From contig JAJKFJ010022070.1 in assembly GCA_027382625.1 (NCBI GenBank), positions 62,001-126,000 on the forward strand: a stretch of DNA of 64,000 bases. The letters run 5' to 3'. This document shows positions 61,401-64,000 of the stretch, in pieces (positions within the stretch are counted from its first letter, which is position 1; the number at the start of each line of letters is the position of its first letter). The notes under the pieces were generated by a model. That model had not been told where the DNA came from. It worked only from the letters and a program-made list of their open reading frames with translations, and made no database searches. The translations under genes were made by a program, and so were the position numbers. Source of the stretch: Tetmemena sp. SeJ-2015 (lineage: Eukaryota > Ciliophora > Spirotrichea > Sporadotrichida > Oxytrichidae).

Positions 61401-62077
61401 GGAAATCATTTGCACTTAGCAACTAGCCTTGTCTCTGCATTTCAAGATACAAATTAGCCACCTGCACTTTATCTGAATTGTGCAGTTTAGCCATTATCTT
61501 TACTATCTATATAGAGATTGATTTAAATAAGCTAAGGATTCAAGCTCTTACATTCTCGGTAGATAGAGGTTTTCTGAGAGAGACATCGTTGAAGAAAAGT
61601 AAAATATCTTCTTTGAAAGTTCTCACCGCGTAAATGTACACAGATATCTTGTTACTTTTCTATATACAAAACATAAATGGATTTATAATTCTAATCCAGC
61701 TTGAACTCCATATCCTCCGCAATTTGTAAACTTAAATAAAATGTAATTAATATTTTCTTTGATTGAATTATTTTGAATTTATGACTCCATTATTTTTAGT
61801 AATGATATCATTAGTAATTTGAGGAACCTGAATTACTTTTGACTCATCTGCTGCCTGAATTCATGAGTAAGTTAGCATATAAAGTATTAGAAGAAAGAGA
61901 TGTAGTGACAAAAATATAAGGATTCCATTCCTCCACAGCTGAATTACGACTAAAATACTTTGAGCTATAGTCCTTTGTACTTACTGTGATCTTTATTTAA
62001 AGTTTGTGGTTGCTAGTATGCAAAGGCACTAGCAACTTGAGCTTTGCAATATGTAAACGCAAGGTGAATAAAACCAT
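58475..62077 (-). CDS. C2 / membrane-hairpin / DysF-domain protein
   Basis: The start at 62077 opens MVLFTLRLHIAKLKLLVPLH followed by KITVSTKDYSSKYFSRNSAV and EEWNPYIFV, the pattern of a C2 domain. After a Gly/Ser/Lys-rich linker (61330-61090) there is a membrane region: FIYFYELTLAMVPVLLVCFI near 60730-60670 and VILLPLPILIGLYFMPIRVF with a further hydrophobic run near 60505-60380, like the paired hairpins of reticulon/MCTP/peroxin membrane anchors. A disordered stretch follows. The end is a DysF pair: YENQRWWLSNWTSTLLPGER (DysFN, 58985-58925) and HVDKHPEFTDEEGWSFAVDF with VRKRKWIRVCKKK (DysFC, 58770-58630). TGA is at 58475-58477. DysF with a membrane domain is known from Pex30/Pex23-type ER and peroxisome proteins and from ferlins, which also carry C2 domains. 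A role in membrane contact or repair is inference. Confidence 0.7.
59035..59065 (-). other. 31-base IES, pointer CAAGCT
   Basis: AGCTTG (CAAGCT on the coding strand) lies at 59035-59040 and 59066-59071. Deletion joins SSRKESS to QVVQPKRKIFVTYENQRWW, putting the conserved DysF start in frame. Confidence 0.8.
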
Positions 62078-62344
62078 ATTGACCGTAATTAATTATCAAT
62101 AAATTTGATGTTGTACAAAAGTCAAATTTATTATAATTTTAATGATCAATTAAGAACACTTTTCTTCCTAATCATTAATTGTAAGATTTTACTTCTCTAA
62201 GAGATAAGTATCAAAGAAATGATGATCTAACTCTTTCAATTGATTACATCTTTTTATCTTGACTTTGCAAAGTTTTACCCTTAGAAAAATAAGACAATAA
62301 ATAAAAGGATATATTCTTAATTAAGGAATCTAAATTCATGTGAC
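62078..62344. promoter_or_regulatory. Short intergenic region upstream of the C2/DysF gene
   Basis: 267 AT-rich bases between the 3' end of the EFL1 gene and the start of the C2/DysF gene. It must hold the upstream regulatory DNA of the latter, but no specific motif is recognisable. Confidence 0.35.
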
Positions 62345-64000
62345 TCATTTCTTTTTGCTTAGATTGCGTTGCTGTTCCCCACTAACTACTATCATCTTAT
62401 CAACAGGCAATCCCTTTCTTACTCTGACTTTTTCGATGATAACTTTGGCTGGGTTAGGAGGAAGGATATCTCCCTAACCGTGATCCTCAATATCTTCCTC
62501 ACTAGCTGGTATGTAAAAGGGATCATTTTCATTAACTTCAAATCCCCACAGAACGAGCTGAGGATACGCAATTCCACAAGACTTTCGCCTAATTTCATCC
62601 AAGAAAGTAAAAGACTCCATCACTGGGATTAAAGCATCCAAGAGGAAATCTTAATAACTATTATAAATAGCTCACACATTAGAAGCTTAAATTAAATTGT
62701 TTGTGCCCTCTTGAACATCTTCCTTGATAACTTTTCCTCTGCACTTGTTAATCACTCCATAAACTTTGCCATAAGTTTCAGGGGTGGCCATCATAGAACA
62801 TAAATACATAGCCTCAACTACTCTGGGCTCGGCATTCAGGAAAGATTTCTTGCAAAGATCCTTCATAGAGGCTATCAGCTGACCACTGATAGGTCCATAT
62901 GCCAAAGATTGAGCCTTTTCTTCAGCTAATGTAGCTTATTAATAAAATTAATAAAATTTTAAAGCTGTCTAAGGTTAATCTTCTGGAACTGTCTTATCAA
63001 TACTTTCGATAATAAATGCAGCTCCGAGGATTGGTTCCTCAAATAACGGGCCTGACTACACAGCGATATCAAAACCTGTCATGAAAGCGTTTGTCACATC
63101 TTTAATATTGATATCATGGAAATCTAGAACTTCCTAGATTTTATCTTCTCTTCTTTTATTGTGAATATCGATTTTATCTTGTTGGTATTAGGTGAATATC
63201 TCCTACTAATTAAAGAATTGAGCTAGCAAGTCTTAGTGTTTTACACTGTTAAGAATTTGTAATGCTGAAGCAGCTTTTGAAATGATCTAGACAAGAGATT
63301 ACTCACTCTCTATGAATCTGTTGATGAGAAGATTTGGTCCTTTGCGCTTAGGTCCGAAGCAAACTAGGTTGTGCTTAATAAGCCTCATTAACTTCCTATT
63401 GGTGCCTTTTTCAATAAGTCTGACCATAAATTCAGAAAGTACTAAATGGGCAACTTAAATGTGCTCGTAGCTGGAAGTTTATCCATCTTTAATTTCTTCG
63501 GCAACCCTATGCACAATTGCTAATTCTTTACTCTTGCTCTCAAGCCATTTTGTGACTTCAAAGTCTATAGCTACTGCTCTCACTTTAATTTGACAACGCT
63601 AGTCAGCAGTTCGATCTTGTGCACATGAACGCTAGTAGCCCATAGCTGCCAAAGCTTTTGGATTATTTCTGTAAACTCAATTATACTATATATCTGTAAG
63701 TATTTAATTCTACTAGATCAGATAAGTTTAGTACTTATTGAATAACACCTTCTCTATGTACATATCTGGTTTCATCTCTTTCCTTCAAATATTTAGGATA
63801 CATCAAATTCATTATCAAATTTATTTCCTTAGAAATTCTCTCTCCTTTTGCACTTCTTAATTTAACTTTTCGAATTCAGCCATGACAAATTAATTTATAA
63901 GTCTCGGAACAAAAATTTATAGAAAATTAGTTTATCTGCAAGAGTCTTAAATATTTCTTTTCTTCTTCTGGTCTTACCACTTAATTCTGAATTAAGGATT
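62345..64000 (-). CDS. EFL1: EFL1 (elongation-factor-like GTPase 1), C-terminal part, cut by window end
   Basis: EFL1/Ria1 is an EF-2-like GTPase that, with SBDS, releases eIF6 from pre-60S ribosomes. The visible part is the C-terminal half. CFGPKRKGPNLLINRFIE (63365-63310) matches the EFL1 'FGPRxxGPN' block. GFDIAVQSGPLFEEPILGAA and FIIESIDKTVPED (63085-62990) follow. AYGPISGQLIASMKDLCKKS then YLCSMMATPETYGKVYGVIN and GKVIKEDVQEGTN (62905-62690) are the domain V block. FTFLDEIRRKSCGIAYPQLV then the terminal VRVRKGLPVDKMIVV...QQRNLSKKK end at TGA 62345-62347. These blocks distinguish EFL1 from EF-2, which lacks the 'RKGL' C-terminal extension. The N-terminal GTP-binding domain should lie beyond base 64000. 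IESs occur at 62933-62962 and probably near 63100-63270, 63690-63730 and 63890-63960. Confidence 0.85.
62933..62962 (-). other. 30-base IES in EFL1, pointer AGCT
   Basis: AGCT at 62933-62936 and 62963-62966 (palindromic, so the same on both strands). Deletion joins VPEDQPQTA to TLAEEKAQSLAYGPISG in frame and removes only A/T-rich sequence. The unspliced frame is also open, so support is moderate. Confidence 0.55.

Noticed and set aside
1..64000. CRISPR arrays, bacterial operons, rRNA genes.
   Set aside because: No regularly spaced repeats or rRNA-like sequence; code use and IESs mark the DNA as ciliate germline.

Overview
The window reads as germline (micronuclear) DNA of a hypotrich/spirotrich ciliate of the Oxytricha/Stylonychia type. 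Long open frames appear only if TAA and TAG are read as glutamine and TGA is the only stop. Many frames are broken by short AT-rich inserts bounded by 3-6 bp direct repeats (TTAA, GTA, AGCT, ATCATC, TCAA, GAC, GGTGA, CAAGCT and others). Removing one repeat copy plus the insert restores the frame, as expected for internal eliminated sequences (IESs) with pointers between macronucleus-destined segments (MDSs). A few GT-AG introns are also present. The species cannot be named from the sequence. Protein readings below come from manual translation; IES-rich gene boundaries are approximate.

Layout. 1-12687 (+): a giant Gln-rich coiled-coil gene, cut by IESs and by a 1.2 kb foldback element. 12743-17898: an inverted, partly decayed copy of the 3' half of that gene, so that 7478-17898 is a large palindrome (arms about 5.2 kb, spacer about 64 bp). 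17899-22747: AT-rich, almost gene-free DNA with a few coding-like islands. 22748-33547 and 33973-44458 (+): two tandem paralogous genes for large, multi-pass surface-type membrane proteins. Inside the second lies a compact 2.4 kb element (37187-39579) with near-identical 455 bp terminal inverted repeats, GGAATAAT iteron-like repeats and one intact gene for a Rep-like superfamily 3 helicase. 44955-48299 (+): a coiled-coil gene. 48787-64000 (-): six closely spaced genes: a CFAP97-like coiled-coil protein, a RING/TRAF-type/SPRY protein, an ARL6-like GTPase, a SAM-domain protein, a C2/membrane/DysF-domain protein, and the C-terminal part of the EFL1 ribosome-maturation GTPase.

The window is not an operon-like system. 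The right third is ordinary housekeeping and ciliary/membrane content. The parts most likely to be new are the Rep-helicase element, the giant palindrome with patchy arm divergence, and the hairpin element nested in both arms. Some differences between repeat copies are single-base indels and may be uncorrected sequencing error; this limits conclusions about decay.
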